Source of the DNA: Eutreptiella sp. 'Long Island Sound 2002'
Taxonomy: Eukaryota > Euglenozoa > Euglenophyceae > Eutreptiales > Eutreptiaceae
Assembly (NCBI GenBank): GCA_964036045.1
Contig: OZ038379.1
Span: forward strand, 119,723,206-119,787,205
DNA length: 64,000 nucleotides
Direction: 5' to 3'
How positions within the stretch are numbered: the first letter of the stretch is position 1; each line of letters begins with the position of its first letter. Shown piece after piece: positions 10,501 through 22,265 of the stretch. The position numbers and the translations under genes are program-made. The notes below the pieces were generated by a model. It worked only from the letters and a program-made list of their open reading frames with translations. It had not been told where the DNA came from and searched no databases.

Positions 10501-11912
10501 CGTCCCCTTCGAAAAGCTTTCGAAGGGTCTCCACTCGTGATGCTCCCGGGGGAGTCTCGCGGCGGAGTTTGGCCTCTGCCTCCTCCATTGCGGCGGCGGT
10601 GGCTGCGGCAGCTGGCGCTTCGGCTTCCTCCCGAGCACGAGCCGCCTCGGCTTCCCGGGCCTGCAGCAGCCGCGCCTTCTGCGCTTCCAACGCTGCCAGC
10701 TCCGCCTCCGTCTTGGCCTTCTCCTCAGCGACCTTCCGTCGCGCGGCCTCGATGGCTTCCTTCTTGGCGGCGTCCTCCTGGGCCTTAGCCGTCGCTTCGG
10801 CGTGGGCCCTTTCCTCCGCCTCCTTCTTTGCCCTCTCTTGGGCAAGCGCCTCTTCCAGCGCCTTCACCTCGGCCTCCTTGCAGGCAATGGCCTCCTGCGT
10901 CAGGCGGGCTTCCTCGTCGGCTGCCGCCAACTCACCGTTGACCTGGGCAGTCGCTGCCCCGTGGGCGGCCACGGCCGTGAGTCCGGCCGCAATGGCCGCC
11001 ACGGTCTGGGCGTGGATGGCCATGCCATGCGCCCACTCCGCAGCCTCCTCCTGGGCGATGCCGGCGGCGCTCTCCACGGCAGCGCTGTACTGCCTGGCCC
11101 GTTGCCGGGCAACCCGACGGTTGCAGGGCACCCCACAGGCGCGCTCACAGGCGCGCGCCACGTCCCTTTCGGGAGCGACGCTGCTGCTGGAGCTGGCCTG
11201 GTCGGCCGGCATCCTCCCGCGGTGGGCCGACTCCACGTCGCTGCTGGGGCCTGCTGGGGCCTGCCGGGCCCTCAGGAGCAGCGGACGGGGCTTGGCCTGG
11301 GTCTGCTTGGCGACCTGGATGTAGTCGCCAAGGGTGGTGGAGCCGGGGTGGTGACCACCATTGGCCCGTTGGGGACTGGGGGCTGGGGTTCCGCCCTTGG
11401 CGCCTTGGGCAGCTTCGGCGGCCAGGGACTCCTGGTACTCCCGCCACCTCCGGTCCCTCTTCTTGTCCCCGGCGGACCGCCTCTCCTTCCCCGGAGACGC
11501 GCTGCTGCTGCCCTGCAGCCTGCGCTCGCTCCCCGGTTCCGGGAAGTTCTTCTCGATAACGTCCCACAGGGAGACGTTGATCGAGGCGCCCGACGGGTAC
11601 ACGTTGGGCTCCTCGTCTTCCTCAATCCCGTCGGGGCGCAGGCCTTCGCCGGGCCTGTCCGGCCGGGTCCACGTCCTCCAGCGCCTCTGCTGGTGGCGGT
11701 ACTCGTACCCTTCCGCCCGCAGCCAGTCCTCCACGGCCTGCAGGCGGTCGGGGGCGATGTCCGTGCGGAGCTCGAAGCTCCTGGGCATGCCGCCTTCGCA
11801 CTGGGGGTGGCTGTGGCGGTAATGCTGGTCCCAAACCAACCCAAGCAGCAGGCGTGCTGCATGGGGGTGGGGCCGCGGCCACGTCCTGCCCGCTTCCCTG
11901 CCAATTCACCAT
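7584..11912 (-). pseudogene. gag: Element A gag: large Gag with coiled coil, Pro-Gly tract and zinc knuckle
   Basis: Gag would form the virus-like particle and package element RNA. The likely start is ATG at 11912 (MVNW, matching 44691 in B). Frame changes occur between there and about 11840, and a one-base deletion near 7910-7916 shifts the C-terminal tail (7584-7916) out of frame. The central block 7796-11839 is open for 1347 codons. Order: a Trp/Arg-rich N-terminal domain, an Ala/Arg/Glu-rich coiled coil (~10490-10910), a Pro-Gly-Gly tract (~9940-10130), an Asp/Leu acidic run, a capsid-like region starting PPMYDGNPLNLDRF, and a zinc knuckle beginning CFVCYGRKK with spacing C-x2-C-x10-H-x2-C. 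At roughly 1440 codons this is far longer than a usual Ty3 Gag. Confidence 0.85.
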
Positions 11913-12369
11913 GGCAGCGAGGGCGTAGATGGTCTTGAAGTCCTTGATGTGCACTCGTTCAACTCAACGAACTGGTTGTGGTTGTTGAGGAGGGTGCTGC
12001 AGCACTGGATTGGAAGTGCGGCTGGTGCTGGTCAGCCGGTGGTTGTGGAGGTGGTTGACGCGGCCTTGCTGGTCGGCCGATGGGACTCCGGGTCGGCCGA
12101 TGGGGCTGATGCAGGAGTCCTGGTCTGTGCACCTCTTTCACGGTTGCTGCGCGGTCAGGGCGATGCTCTGGACGGCGCTGCGGGCTCCGTGACAAACTCG
12201 GCGCTGTCGCTGAGTGGCGCTGCGAGCCGCTGCGCTGCGCTGCGAGACGCTGCGCTGCGCTGCGAGCTGCGAGCTGCGCCGCGCTGCTGCGAGGCGCTGC
12301 TCGGGGTCTGTGGCCCCGAGTGGCACGCGAGGGTTGGGTAACCCCGCGGCGGTGAAACGCTTTTGACGC
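11913..12369 (-). other. Element A 5' leader between LTR and gag
   Basis: Untranslated leader of about 460 bp. It contains a run of GCAGC/GCTGCG-type short repeats (12210-12300) shared with element B. At the LTR edge a near-perfect hairpin (arms GGAACGC / GCGTTTC around GTCAAAA) is present. No tRNA-type primer-binding site is seen next to the LTR. Confidence 0.6.
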
Positions 12370-15195
12370 GTTCCCGTGGGGGGCCGGCCATGGGACGCTG
12401 CGGTGACACGCACAGGTGAGCAGGCAGGCAAGGCACTACGCTCACAAGGGCATCAATACGCCTGTGTCATGTGACAAAGCGTTTCAGAATCCTTGCCACT
12501 CTGCAAAGAGGGAACAAAAGTATGTACAACAACACATCAGGATATGTACACATGGGGTTAAGACTGGACTGGGGTAAGGGCATCACAAGGCCATAGACAC
12601 TCAGTCCCAACTCATATCCCAATCCCAGGTCCGACCCTCTCAGTGGCTGATGGGGGCGGGGGCTCAAACACAACCCATGCCCTGCTCAGTCCGGACCCTG
12701 AAACCCTGCCAATAGGGAGGTGTCCCGCCCAGCCACAGGCGAGTTCCTGGGAACCAAGATGGTCCAAGGCCAACCGACAGTGGCTCCCTATGCTCCTTTA
12801 ATGGCAGGCCCCGCCATTATCACCCAGGAGTTGGTAGCTGAAATTGGGCTGTTTCAGCCCAAACTGAAATTAACTCAAAAATCCCCAAAATTGACCCCTC
12901 GTCCGGACCAGCATCCCGGCATCAGGGCAACACGGATGAGTCAAGTGGGGTCATGATGCCAAAATCACCAAAATTGGCGTCATTCCCACGCGCGGCTCGC
13001 CCGGCCAAGGTAAGGCCAATGGCTCACAGGGTAGGAGGCAGGACCTAGGACTTATATCTGAGTGTACAACTTGGATTTAGGTCCGGGCTCCCTATGGGCT
13101 GAGAGAAATGGGGCCGCCAATTGACCACACGGAAGGGGGAAATTGGGGTCCCAAAATTGGGTCATTTTGGCTGCCTGAAATGAGCCAAAATTCGGTGTGC
13201 TCCCAATAGTATATCTCCACGCCGGCTTGGAGATCAGATCTGCCATTCCATACGCGATCCACTGGGAGTCCAACAGAGACTTCCATGCCCTTGGCTCTCA
13301 GAGATCTCAATGCCACTTGGCGTGGTGACGATCCCAATTGGGTCTACAAATGCAAAAATGGCAAAATTGCCCACACTCACTTTGGGCTAGCGCCTTAACG
13401 AAGGTTGCTCCGCTTCGCCCACGTGGCGTGTGAACCATGGGGACCAATGTCCATATCACCCATGTCATATATGGTCCATTGGTCCAAGCGTCCGGCGTGC
13501 ACGAAGGTTAGAACATGGTGCACGGCGGGCAGCAAAAATGGAAATATGCTCAAAATGGCCAAAAATGCGCACACTCATGGTTGCGGCAAATGAGGCACAT
13601 GCCCGACTCGGACCAGAGTGTGCCATAGGATTGGTATCAAGTCATGTTGGTCCAACATATCTTTTGGGCGTCGCCCAACTCCTCCGATATTGGGAATGGC
13701 AGGGTCGCCAAGTGAGCCCATGATTTGGGATAGTCCCAAATCGCCAACATGGCGGCCACGGCATGCCAAGCCTAAGAGGAGTTACTCGCCGGGTCCAAGA
13801 TATGTTGGGCACCGAAGTATGTACCCTCATATTATACTTGGGTCATGATGTCAATTGAGCGCAACGTTGAGATACACGGTCGCCACTTGACATCATGACG
13901 GGCCAAAAATGGCAAAATTGGCACAAGCACACACAAAAGTGCCTTGAAAAGTGCATAATTATCTTATAATATCTTCGGCTTGGATCGTGCAATCACTTAA
14001 TCCTTCTAAACACATCGACTTGACACCAATGACCTTCGATCCCACATATGTGCTCCACTTGGGGCGCCTTGAAAGGTTACGAGCGCTGCTTCCCAAGTGG
14101 GCACATGAAAATATGGAAAATTGCAAAACACACACTTTGCTCCCAACGCATCGCTTCGGGTTCACCACACAAGCTTCCCTTCACGAAGGTTAGGCTTGCA
14201 ATTGATCGTAGGGAGTATGGAGGAGGGGCTTGCACAATATGAGGTCCATTGGCGGGTTTGGCTTGGCGCGATAGACCCGCCAAATGGGCACGCAACAGTA
14301 CACAAGGCACATACTCCATATTGCCCAAAAAGGTGGCTCCCACCACGATATGTCATGCCCCTCCAAGGGCATAACTTTGTGTCAATCGCTCATAGGAACT
14401 CAAGGAGAGTTCCCATGCAACACCAACACTTGCGCGCTACACTCGAAAGTTATCTTAACGCACGCAATGTCATGGCCAAAGAGTTATAACACAAACTCTA
14501 CCCTCTTGACCATGATCCATTACACTAGCGCGCACGTGTGGAAACGCAAGGCATATAATGCTTCCTAAATTACGCCGGGAGTATTGCGAATACATCCCAC
14601 GTTTCCTTATTGTCATTCCTCGCATACAACACGAGATATGACCTTCACAAGTGGCCTCACGAATCAACTTTGTTTTGCCCATATCTTTAAGACAAATGGA
14701 GGGCAAGAGAAAAGGAAAGTTGATTCGTGCCTAGGGAAGCACGTAGGTCCACTCAAAAGAGGTCAAATCAAGTGCGGGGATGTTGAAGTCGAAAATCCGA
14801 TTTCGACATCCTGAAAAATTCGGATTAAGGTTGCGAGTATTAATTATGAAAATTGCGGAAGCATCCATGCAGTTCCTGGCGACTTTGGAGCCTTCGTGAC
14901 GGATAGCGTTAAAATTTCCATTATAAACAGTTAAACTGGCGGTTACGGTAAAGTCGCGATCCAACCGCCAGCAGTCAAAACAGTGAGTATCAGAACGAAA
15001 GCGTAAAAATTGACGGAAACAATATGAAAATAAAACCCTGTTGATTCCTGATATTCTGATACACAAATCTCCGCTGGCGGTGCATCGGTTGCCGATGCGG
15101 GGCTTCACGGCACGGAACACGCCGTACATGGGGTTAGTGGACCGGAGACCGGTTGTATGCCGTAACCTGGCCATGGGGTTCTGGGTACCGCTTCA
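12370..15195 (-). repeat. Element A 5' LTR (about 2.83 kb)
   Basis: On the minus strand it runs from TGAAGCGGTACCC (15195) to CCCACGGGAAC (12370). The end is set by where the B 5' and 3' LTRs stop matching. It is about 190 bp shorter than the B LTRs, partly because it has one copy of a 40-bp unit (ACCGGTCTCCGGTCCACTAA...) that is duplicated in B. A palindromic pair at 13842-13853 / 13888-13899 (GTCATGATGTCA / TGACATCATGAC) carries CRE-like TGACATCA. LTR ORF at 14731-15174 (minus). Confidence 0.88.
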
Positions 15196-15582
15196 GTAGG
15201 TGGTGTGCCGTTCTGCGGTGCCGCTGGCGTTGATGATGGTGAAGGTGGTAGTTCCGGGTGTGGGCGTTCTCTGAGCCTTGTTTAGTGTGTGCTGTTGCTA
15301 TTACTGGCTGGGGGCCTGGTGGGTGGCGTTGCTGGCGTTTGTTGGCCAGTCCTGCTGGCGCCTGTGGTGATGCCGACGGTGAGGGCGTCGTAGGTGATAT
15401 ACTGTGCTGGGGTCGTGGGTCTTGGTGATGGTGGGGGTGTTGTAGGTGAAGCACCATGGGTGCTGTCGTTGGCGGCATTGTTTACGGTGAAGGTGTTGTT
15501 GGTGATGCTCCGGGTGACGTTGTTGATGGGGGTGGTGTGGGTGGTGCTGCGGGTGCTGGCGTCGCTGGTGATGCCGACGGTG
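15196..15582. repeat. Degenerate G/T-rich repeat DNA, left fragment
   Basis: Built from diverged short units such as GGTGATGCTCCGGGTG and GGTGATGCCGACGGTGAGGG. The same units occur at 28758-29090 and 30113-30966, so elements A and C inserted into one old minisatellite-like locus. No gene seen. Confidence 0.7.
15579..15582 (+). other. Target-site duplication of element C, left copy (GGTG)
   Basis: GGTG ends the left flank. The right flank begins with GGTG at 28758-28761, and joining them restores a unit like GCCGACGGTGAGGG seen intact near 15372. Confidence 0.7.
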
Positions 15583-15771
15583 TGAAGCCGGTTCGGACCC
15601 CTGTGGCCATCTTTGGGTCACTTGGGGTGTGTATCTACGTGCCGGCAAGCCGCCATTGGCTGATATCATACTCCTCCATCCACCTGACCTAACCTGATGT
15701 GATAGTGTGATAGGTTTGGCCATTCCGGCTTTGAGCGGCCATATTCAGTACCGAGGCGCCGCCAGCTGAGA

Positions 15772-15780
15772 TTTATATAT
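15772..15780 (+). promoter_or_regulatory. TATA-like core promoter in element C 5' LTR
   Basis: TTTATATAT about 190 bp from the LTR start. The same 9-mer and the bases after it recur at 26591-26599, 41483-41491 and 55619-55627, and in reverse at 33063-33071. Conservation across two LTR families supports a promoter role; the actual transcript start is not known. Confidence 0.45.
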
Positions 15781-15859
15781 CAGAATATCAGGAATCAACA
15801 GGGTTTTTTTATCATAATGTTTCTGTAATCTTTCAGCCTTCCGTTCTGATTGTCAATGT

Positions 15860-16348
15860 ATGGGCGACTGTCAGTTGGCTCGCGATTTTGCGGTAACCGA
15901 ATGGTTAACTGTTATTTACAGATATTTTGGCGGAAACCCCGATGAAGGGTCAGATTTCATCAGTAAAGGGTTCGTTGCTTCCGCATTTTTCATATTATAC
16001 ACTCGCAAAATTAATCCGATTTTTTCAGACTTTCAGAATCGGATTTTCGACTTCGACATCGCCGCACTTGATATGACGAATCTCGAGTGGTCCTACATTT
16101 TTCCCCGATCACAAATCAACCTTACTTTTGTTATGCCCTTCGTTTTGCTTGGAGATATAGGCGAAACAAAGTTGATTCGTGAGGCCACTTTGAAAGGTCA
16201 TATCTCCGGCTCACCGCGAGTAGTATCAATTTCGAGAATCGGGTTGGAATTGCCTTGGTCTCAACTTAATTTAGGAAGCATCAAACGCCTTCGGTGTGTA
16301 CACATGCCCGGTATAGCAAGGGGTAATGGTCAAGGGGGTAGAAAGTGA
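15860..16348 (+). other. ORF inside the element C 5' LTR (162 codons, function unknown)
   Basis: The predicted protein (MGDCQLARDFAVTEWLTVIY...) aligns without gaps over more than 100 codons with the ORF in the family I LTR (55547-56215). Shared strings include NRIFDFDI, ALD and KLIREAT. The 3' LTR copy is 26694-27167. Differences between the families are not concentrated at third codon positions, so conserved non-coding DNA is an equal explanation. No known domain recognised. Confidence 0.3.
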
Positions 16349-17938
16349 CATATAACTCTTGGACCGTGCAACCGAATATTTTATTGCGACTTTCGAGTGT
16401 ACCGCATGAGTGTTGGGGTTGCAAAGAAATTTTCATTGGGTTCCTACGTATTTTCAACGTGAAGTTATGTCCATGGAGGGACATGGCATATCATGGTGGG
16501 AGCCACTTTTTGAGGGTATGTGTTATATGCATGGTATGTGCTTCGATATGCTCACGCCCATGTTATATATCTCCGTTTGTAGGAAGATATATGGAGTCAT
16601 ACGTGGCAAGGGCCTTGCCCATGTCACAATGGTGAACTCCATAGCGCTAGACTAAGTCTACCGCTCATATAGTGCATGTGGGAGGGCTTACGAAGCGACC
16701 CACAAGCGCCAATATCAATTTTCCCATTTTTGTGGTGCGTGTTGCGAGGAGGTCTGAAGGTGTCCCTATGCGTCCATGTGGGGATCCAAGTGGGGGGATT
16801 GTTCGCAAATGGTCCCAAGCAGGCGTGTTTCGAATCATAGGTTGAGACCATGGGTGAGCGAAGTTATATACTATTGTAATTATCTTCAATTTGGCTTTAT
16901 TTGCATGTTTTTGACCTCAATTTTTGCTCATTTTTGTGTTTTGTGTACTTACCTGGTCGGCAAACAGCACGAAGCCTATTGGGAGTCGAACCATGGTATG
17001 TTGTTCATTTGTTGGCATATGTTTTGGAGTTGAACACCACCATATGCCGGATCGCGTACTCCATTTGGCTTGGCGCACAAAGGATTACAAGAATTGGTCT
17101 CAAGATCATGGGCTGACTTGGGCAGTGTGTGGCGCCCATATCTGAAGGGGTTTCGAGGGTAAGGTGGGGATGTACATGGGCATTGACTTTTGGTCTATAT
17201 CCTCCATGAATACTAGACTTCGATTCCATGCATGCTTCGAGCCTTTGGATAAGTGGTAACTTCGATTTTGAGCATATATTTGATATATGGCGAATATGGT
17301 GTGAATTGGCAGTTTTTTGGCGTGTTATGAGTTCGAACTCATGGGGCATATCTCTAAGCCCATTCGACCCCAAGTCCAACCAAAGTTATGTCAGGGTAGG
17401 GCATGGTCGTGAGTGCCACTCTGGGCCATGACACGCCACCTCCACCATTGGACTAGGATTTAGAGGCTTGGGAGTGAACACATATTTGGGGTTTGTGTAG
17501 TGACTTGTGACACATGGCATTCAGCCATCTCATTTGACCTGGTTCAGGGCAATATGTTGGTGAGTCAAGGAAAGGTCTTGAGTCCAGGGAATGAGGGGTT
17601 TATGGCTGTCAATGTGTATGTTTACCTCTTTCCCCAACTTTGCTTTATTTGTGTTCATATGCCAATTTCAGCGCTTTCCTCTTTGGTGCAATTCTTGTAC
17701 ATGCCCGCCACCGTGGGACGACCGGTTTGCTGAACAGAAGCCCGCAGTGTGGATTGGATTATTGCTGTATTTGTGGGATCTGGTTGCTGTTCAGGGTTGT
17801 AGGAGGATTTTATTTTCTATATTTTTGGATTTTGGACCCTGGAATTTGAGGAATGCAATCGTTGATCCGGAGTAAATCAGCAGGGGTAACAGGCGGAAGG
17901 GGCACAGCGGGGGCCGGTCCTGGTAGGGACCTTCTTTA

Positions 17939-17950
17939 TGGTAGCAGAGG
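17939..17950 (+). other. Primer-binding site for initiator tRNA-Met (element C)
   Basis: TGGTAGCAGAGG directly follows the LTR. It is the exact complement of the 12 bases CCTCTGCTACCA that end the animal-type initiator tRNA-Met. It lies within the gag reading frame, which is unusual. Confidence 0.88.
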
Positions 17951-20900
17951 CGTACCTGCTGCCCCTACCTACCGCCGACCCGGGGACTTGGGCCCCTATG
18001 AGCCCTGCCCAAGTACGCCCCGGGTGCGTATCGTGGACTCGGTGGAGACCACGCCGGAGATTGGAGCCAGAGAAGAACCAAGGCGTTCGGGAGCATGGCG
18101 AACTCCGGAAGTTGAAGCCCGAAGAGAAGTACGACGTTCGGGAAGAGGAGGACTCGACATGGAGGACCTGGTCTCCATGTGTGAGCGTCGCTGCCAAAAG
18201 GCATGCAACCTCCGCTCCGCCGCGGAGGACTTTGACGAGGCCTGCCATTCAGGCAGCAGTGGAGGACGGGCCCGGCGCTACCGGAAGCGCGGGTCACCCA
18301 AGCCCGCGGCAGGGGACGCCGGGGCTATGGATACGGACCCTAGCCCGGTCAGGCGGTCGGACTCTGAGGGGCACTCCGAGGGATATCGGACAGCCCATGA
18401 GCAACCTTCGGAGTCGGAGGAGACGGCCAGACCGCCCACAAGGGCAAACACGGCCCCAGAACCCAGCCTTGAGCATGACGTCGAGGCGTTGGAGAGGCCC
18501 GCCAGAGCCAGAACAGCGCCGGTGGCCCGGCATACGGAGCCAACGCGGGATATCATGGGCGACACACCCATGGCGGAGGAATCCGAGGAGCCAGGAACCG
18601 CGGGATGCGCCGGATCAGGTGGAAGGCACGCTGAGTGCCACTGCGAGCACGTGTCCTTCCTCATGGGCAAGTATCCAAAGATGGGGATGGACGCCATCGT
18701 GCATCGTCTCGACAGCCTCGACAACGCAAAGGACGGCCTAGAGGAGGACGTGGCCGGGATTCTGGATGACCAGTCGGCCGTGGAGAAAGACATGGCCGAG
18801 CTGCGAGCAGAACGGGACCGGTACCGGGAGAATCTGGAGCTGGCCCTGGAGAAGCAGCAGCGAGTGGTGGACAGCCTCCTCCACCTAGTGGAGGACATGT
18901 CGGGACGCCTGAGAAGGCTAGAGGAGTAACAACCCCTCGCCTCGGGTCCGGAGCTCCCGGCAAAGCCGGCAGCGGCAGAGCTCGTGCAGAGGGTTAAGAC
19001 CCTCAGGGGCGCCATGGAGAAACCCATGGGCGGCCCTGCAGAGGCACCATACGCGCCTCCGCGTGTTTACCCAGGTGCGCTGCCGTTTGCTCCCATGTTC
19101 AGCGAATCCACAATGCTCGGGGAACACACGGCACCGGCTGGGTCCAGGCAGGAAGGGCACGCAACCACGGACCCGAGGCGCCTGACGGTACAGATGTCCC
19201 ATGCCGACCAGGATCTACCGATCACTACAACTACCCATGCGGTTTATGCGGAAGAGGAGATCCAGAGCCAGACCATGCAGGGGCGAACCATGGGAAGTCC
19301 CGACGGACATGGTCGAGGTCATCCAGGCAGAAACCTGTGGGTGAAGGACCCCAATACGGGGATTTTGACGGCCGATGGAGCAAGTCCTTCCCGCATTCCA
19401 AACCCCATGGGTTCAGGCCCAACTGGACCACACTCCATGGAGGAGAGGGATGTACGGGGAGTGTACTCACACCCCCCGGCCACAGGTGGTATCCGTCTCG
19501 GTGGAGTGGTGGCTGGGGACGTCGGAGACGCCATCAGGATTGACGACCTCAGGGGAATCAAAATCCCCTACTATGATGGCAACCCCTCCAACCTGGACGA
19601 CTTCATCCTTGATCGGGAGGACTTTGCCGAGGAGGTCGTCGGCGAGATGCGGGGAGCGCCGCGGGACAAGTGGGTATGCCGGACATTCCCACACCGGCTG
19701 GCGCAGGACCTGAAGGAGGAGCTACGGGATCAGATCCGGGAAGGACTGATCCGTACGGAGCAGGCCTGCCTCCAGTGGTTGGAGGATGAGGAGCGGGTGG
19801 ATGCTCCGAACCAGAAGCTGGAGGACTTGTGGTCCATCCCGCTGCAGCTGGACCGCGGTGAGTTGCGGGTCTGGGAGTGGAACAGGTACCTGCGGAAGTA
19901 CCGACGGAGCCTCAAGCTGGTTGAGGACTGGAACGAGTCCAGCGAGATCCGCCACTTGCTGAAGGACGTCCTCCCCGGCCACTGGAAGAGGAGAGTGGAG
20001 GACGAGGAAAAGAAGAGAGCGAAGAAGCGCCTGGCGGTGAGGATCATGGCGGCGGAGGATACCCATGCGGGTATCATGGAGTTCTTCAGGAGGAACCTGG
20101 GGGAGCCCAACCGGATGTTCGGACTGAAGAACGCCGTGTACGTGGAGGTATTCGGGGACTCCATGGGGCAAAGGTTGCTGCGCCTCAACAACGTGGAGTG
20201 GAGGCGCGGGGAGCCGCTGAGGATGCAGGTCATCTTCGCCCGCATGAGCCTGGACAAGATCGTGAAGTACATCACGGTGGAGTTGAAGCTCAATGCGAAC
20301 AACGAGGCCCACGTGCAGGATCGACATGGTCATGGACAACGAGGCCACCGAGAAGACCGCCATCATCGGGAGATCCAGGAGGACACGGCCAATTCCGCGG
20401 AGGATGGTAGTGGAAGTGGCCAAGACCACTGGTCCCGGGAGGATCACGAGGAGGCCCATTTCTTCGCGTTTGTGGCGCACAACGTGAGGGAACATGGGCA
20501 GGATTGGTCCAGATGGAACCGGGCGGGACCCAAGAAGAACAGAGAGCCAAGGAGGATCCGGAACCCACCGCTCTCGTTCCGGGAGTACAGGTCTCAGCAC
20601 GACGGGTGCTGGGTCTGTTATGACAAGGGAAACAACCATGCACAGGACCACCGTCAGTGCAAGGTGTATGAGGCGGACAAGAAGGCCTACTTCGCCGCCC
20701 ACCCCGAGAAGAAGCCCAAGGAGCAGCGGATTGCCAATTGGAAGGCGAAGGGCGGGGACGGGGAAAAAGGCCAAGGCAAAGGCCAAGGAAAAGGCAGAGG
20801 AAGAGGCTATGGTGGTGGACCCGGCCAAGACCGACGAGTCAGGTCGATCGAGGAGGTTGCTAAGGACATGTTGAGGACGTTGGAGGAACTCAAAGCCCAG

Positions 20901-20960
20901 CAACGTGGTGGACAAAGTCCTGGCGGATTGCAGCCGGAAGGGGCTGCGGGAAGCCAAGTC

Positions 20961-20963
20961 TAG
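20961..20963 (+). other. Gag TAG stop, candidate readthrough site (element C)
   Basis: GTC TAG AGG AGC CCC: the frame after the stop is open without a break into the protease. Seven bases after the stop is a possible hairpin (20971-20984: CCCAC, loop GGGA, GTGGG), and a second is at 20989-21005 (CGGAGG, loop TCTCT, CCTCCG). Position and conservation fit stop-codon readthrough. Confidence 0.7.
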
Positions 20964-22265
20964 AGGAGCCCCCACGGGAGTGGGACCTCGGAGGTCTCTC
21001 CTCCGAAAATCAGTGGAATCCCAGAGAAAGCGAAGGCACATCGGGTGCCGAAGACGGCTCCAGAAGAGCCAAAACCACTGAGTCTCGCCACTGCCAACCC
21101 CTGGAGCGCCCTGCCAGGGGAAGTTTATGTGGGCAAGGGACGTGGTAAGAAGGAAGGAGCGACCACGGAGAGCCCCGTGGACGGGCAAGTCCAACCCAAG
21201 ATCTACAACATCCGTGACCATACCCTCGAAGTCCTGATGCACCCAGACGTGCTAGAGTTGCATGCCGTGGGAGACGTCCATACACCGCAGGGTGACGAGC
21301 GGCAGTTGCACTTGAAGGTGCGTGTACGGTGCGGACAAGAGGAGTTGGTGGTGGATGTTTTGGTGGATACGGGTGCCCAGGTGAGCCTGGTCCGGAGAGG
21401 GTTGTTCAGGGAGGAATCCCTGCAGCCCAGCCGGAGACCGGTACGCCTGAAGGTTGCCAATGGAGAGATAATGGGTGGCGGCACCCATGAGGCCACTATC
21501 AGTATGGATTTCTGGGAGCATGAGCGCTTGAACCGCCCTGATCTGGCGAAGAGAAGCACTCTTTCCGGGAACTTCTATGTGGCCGACATTACAGATTGGG
21601 ATATGATCATGGGGTATGACTTCATGGTGGGAAACGCCATGGGAGCCCTTCCCCATCGTGCAACGCTGGTCCGGGAGGATGATGAATGCCTCACATGGCT
21701 GTCCACGGACTATGCATGCGGATCATCCCAATGGAATGCTGCGGAAGAGGATCGGATCGTCCAAGCGGTGCAAGCTGTGGGTGCCAAGTCCAGATGAGAC
21801 CGTGGAGCTCAGCTCACGGAGTATGGAATGGCGCCGCAAGTGTACGCCAGGATGATTCAGACGCTGGGAGCCAAAGCGCCCGAGACGGACGTCCTCGTTT
21901 CCCAGGATGCCCCACTTTTGCCGAAGTGTAGGAGGCATTGGCATCGAGGAGAGTCAGCCTGGCATAGGCATTGGGGTTTGAAGGAGTGGGGGCCCATGTA
22001 TTGGCATGGCTCCCTGCACAATACCAGACGTACGGTGGAGAAGATCGTCGCGGATAGGGCGAAGGGGATCCTGGTCATACCCGGCATAGGATCCACCCCA
22101 TGTCCGCTGGAAGGTCTCAAGTCGACGCTGGACTCCATCACCCTGAACGAGATGTCATTCAGGCCAGAGGAAGAGTTGTTCATCGACGCCAAGGGTGTAT
22201 CAATGCCCTCCCCGGGTCAAGCGTGGGGTACCAAGGCTTTCCTGGTGGATGGGGCGCAAGCCTAG
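20964..22265 (+). pseudogene. pol: Element C pol, protease and linker (two nonsense codons)
   Basis: Continues the gag frame. The aspartic protease motif is VLVDTGAQVSLV, followed by VKVAN-like and DWDMIMGYDFMVG segments also present in family I. TGA at 21795-21797 replaces a GGA seen in E, and TAG at 22263-22265 replaces a CAG seen in E; both are point changes. The first conventional-looking start is GTG at 21045, but the lack of an ATG fits translation from gag. The protease would cut the polyprotein. The linker after it has no recognised domain. Confidence 0.83.

Larger units (their letters stand above)
1..15195 (-). mobile_element. Element A: Ty3/gypsy chromodomain LTR retrotransposon (family I)
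   Basis: Read on the minus strand, the order is 5' LTR (12370-15195), leader, gag (11912-7584), pol (7532-2562), 3' non-coding spacer, polypurine tract and the start of the 3' LTR (1085-1, cut by the window edge). Element B at 41277-58431 is a second copy in the opposite orientation, so the boundaries are set by comparison. Pol has two nonsense codons and gag two frameshifts, so this copy is not autonomous. The 5' outer flank at 15196 is the degenerate G/T-rich repeat; the 3' outer flank is outside the window, so no target duplication can be checked. Confidence 0.93.
15583..17938 (+). repeat. Element C 5' LTR (2356 bp)
   Basis: Starts TGAAGCCGGTTCGG and ends GGGACCTTCTTTA, matching 26402-28757. 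The last ~86 bp contain the gag ATG (17853). A TATA-like TTTATATAT lies at 15772-15780 inside a block (TATCAGAATATCAGGAATCA) that is also in the family I LTR, so the two LTR families share a promoter-proximal core. Confidence 0.95.
17853..20963 (+). pseudogene. gag: Element C gag (one nonsense codon), starting inside the LTR
   Basis: Gag packages element RNA. The frame opens at ATG 17853, 86 bp before the LTR end, and runs across the primer site (17939-17950). Element E keeps the same start (MQSL(I/V)RSK), which supports it. A TAA at 18927-18929 replaces the TTA seen in E, and the same frame then continues to TAG at 20961-20963. Order: an Arg-rich N-terminus, a Cys/His-bearing segment (CHCEHVSF), a coiled-coil-like stretch near 18700-18925, a capsid-like region (IPYYDGNPSNLDDF), a basic/His tract, and a zinc knuckle (20607-20660) with C-x2-C-x10-H-x2-C spacing. 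The tail is Lys/Gly-rich. Confidence 0.85.

Noticed and set aside
9197-11938. Long plus-strand frames opposite gag of A (9197-10072, 10266-11324, 10802-11938)
   Set aside because: Translations are Ser/Ala/Gly-rich mirrors of the Arg/Glu/Pro-rich gag; no motif and no start context.
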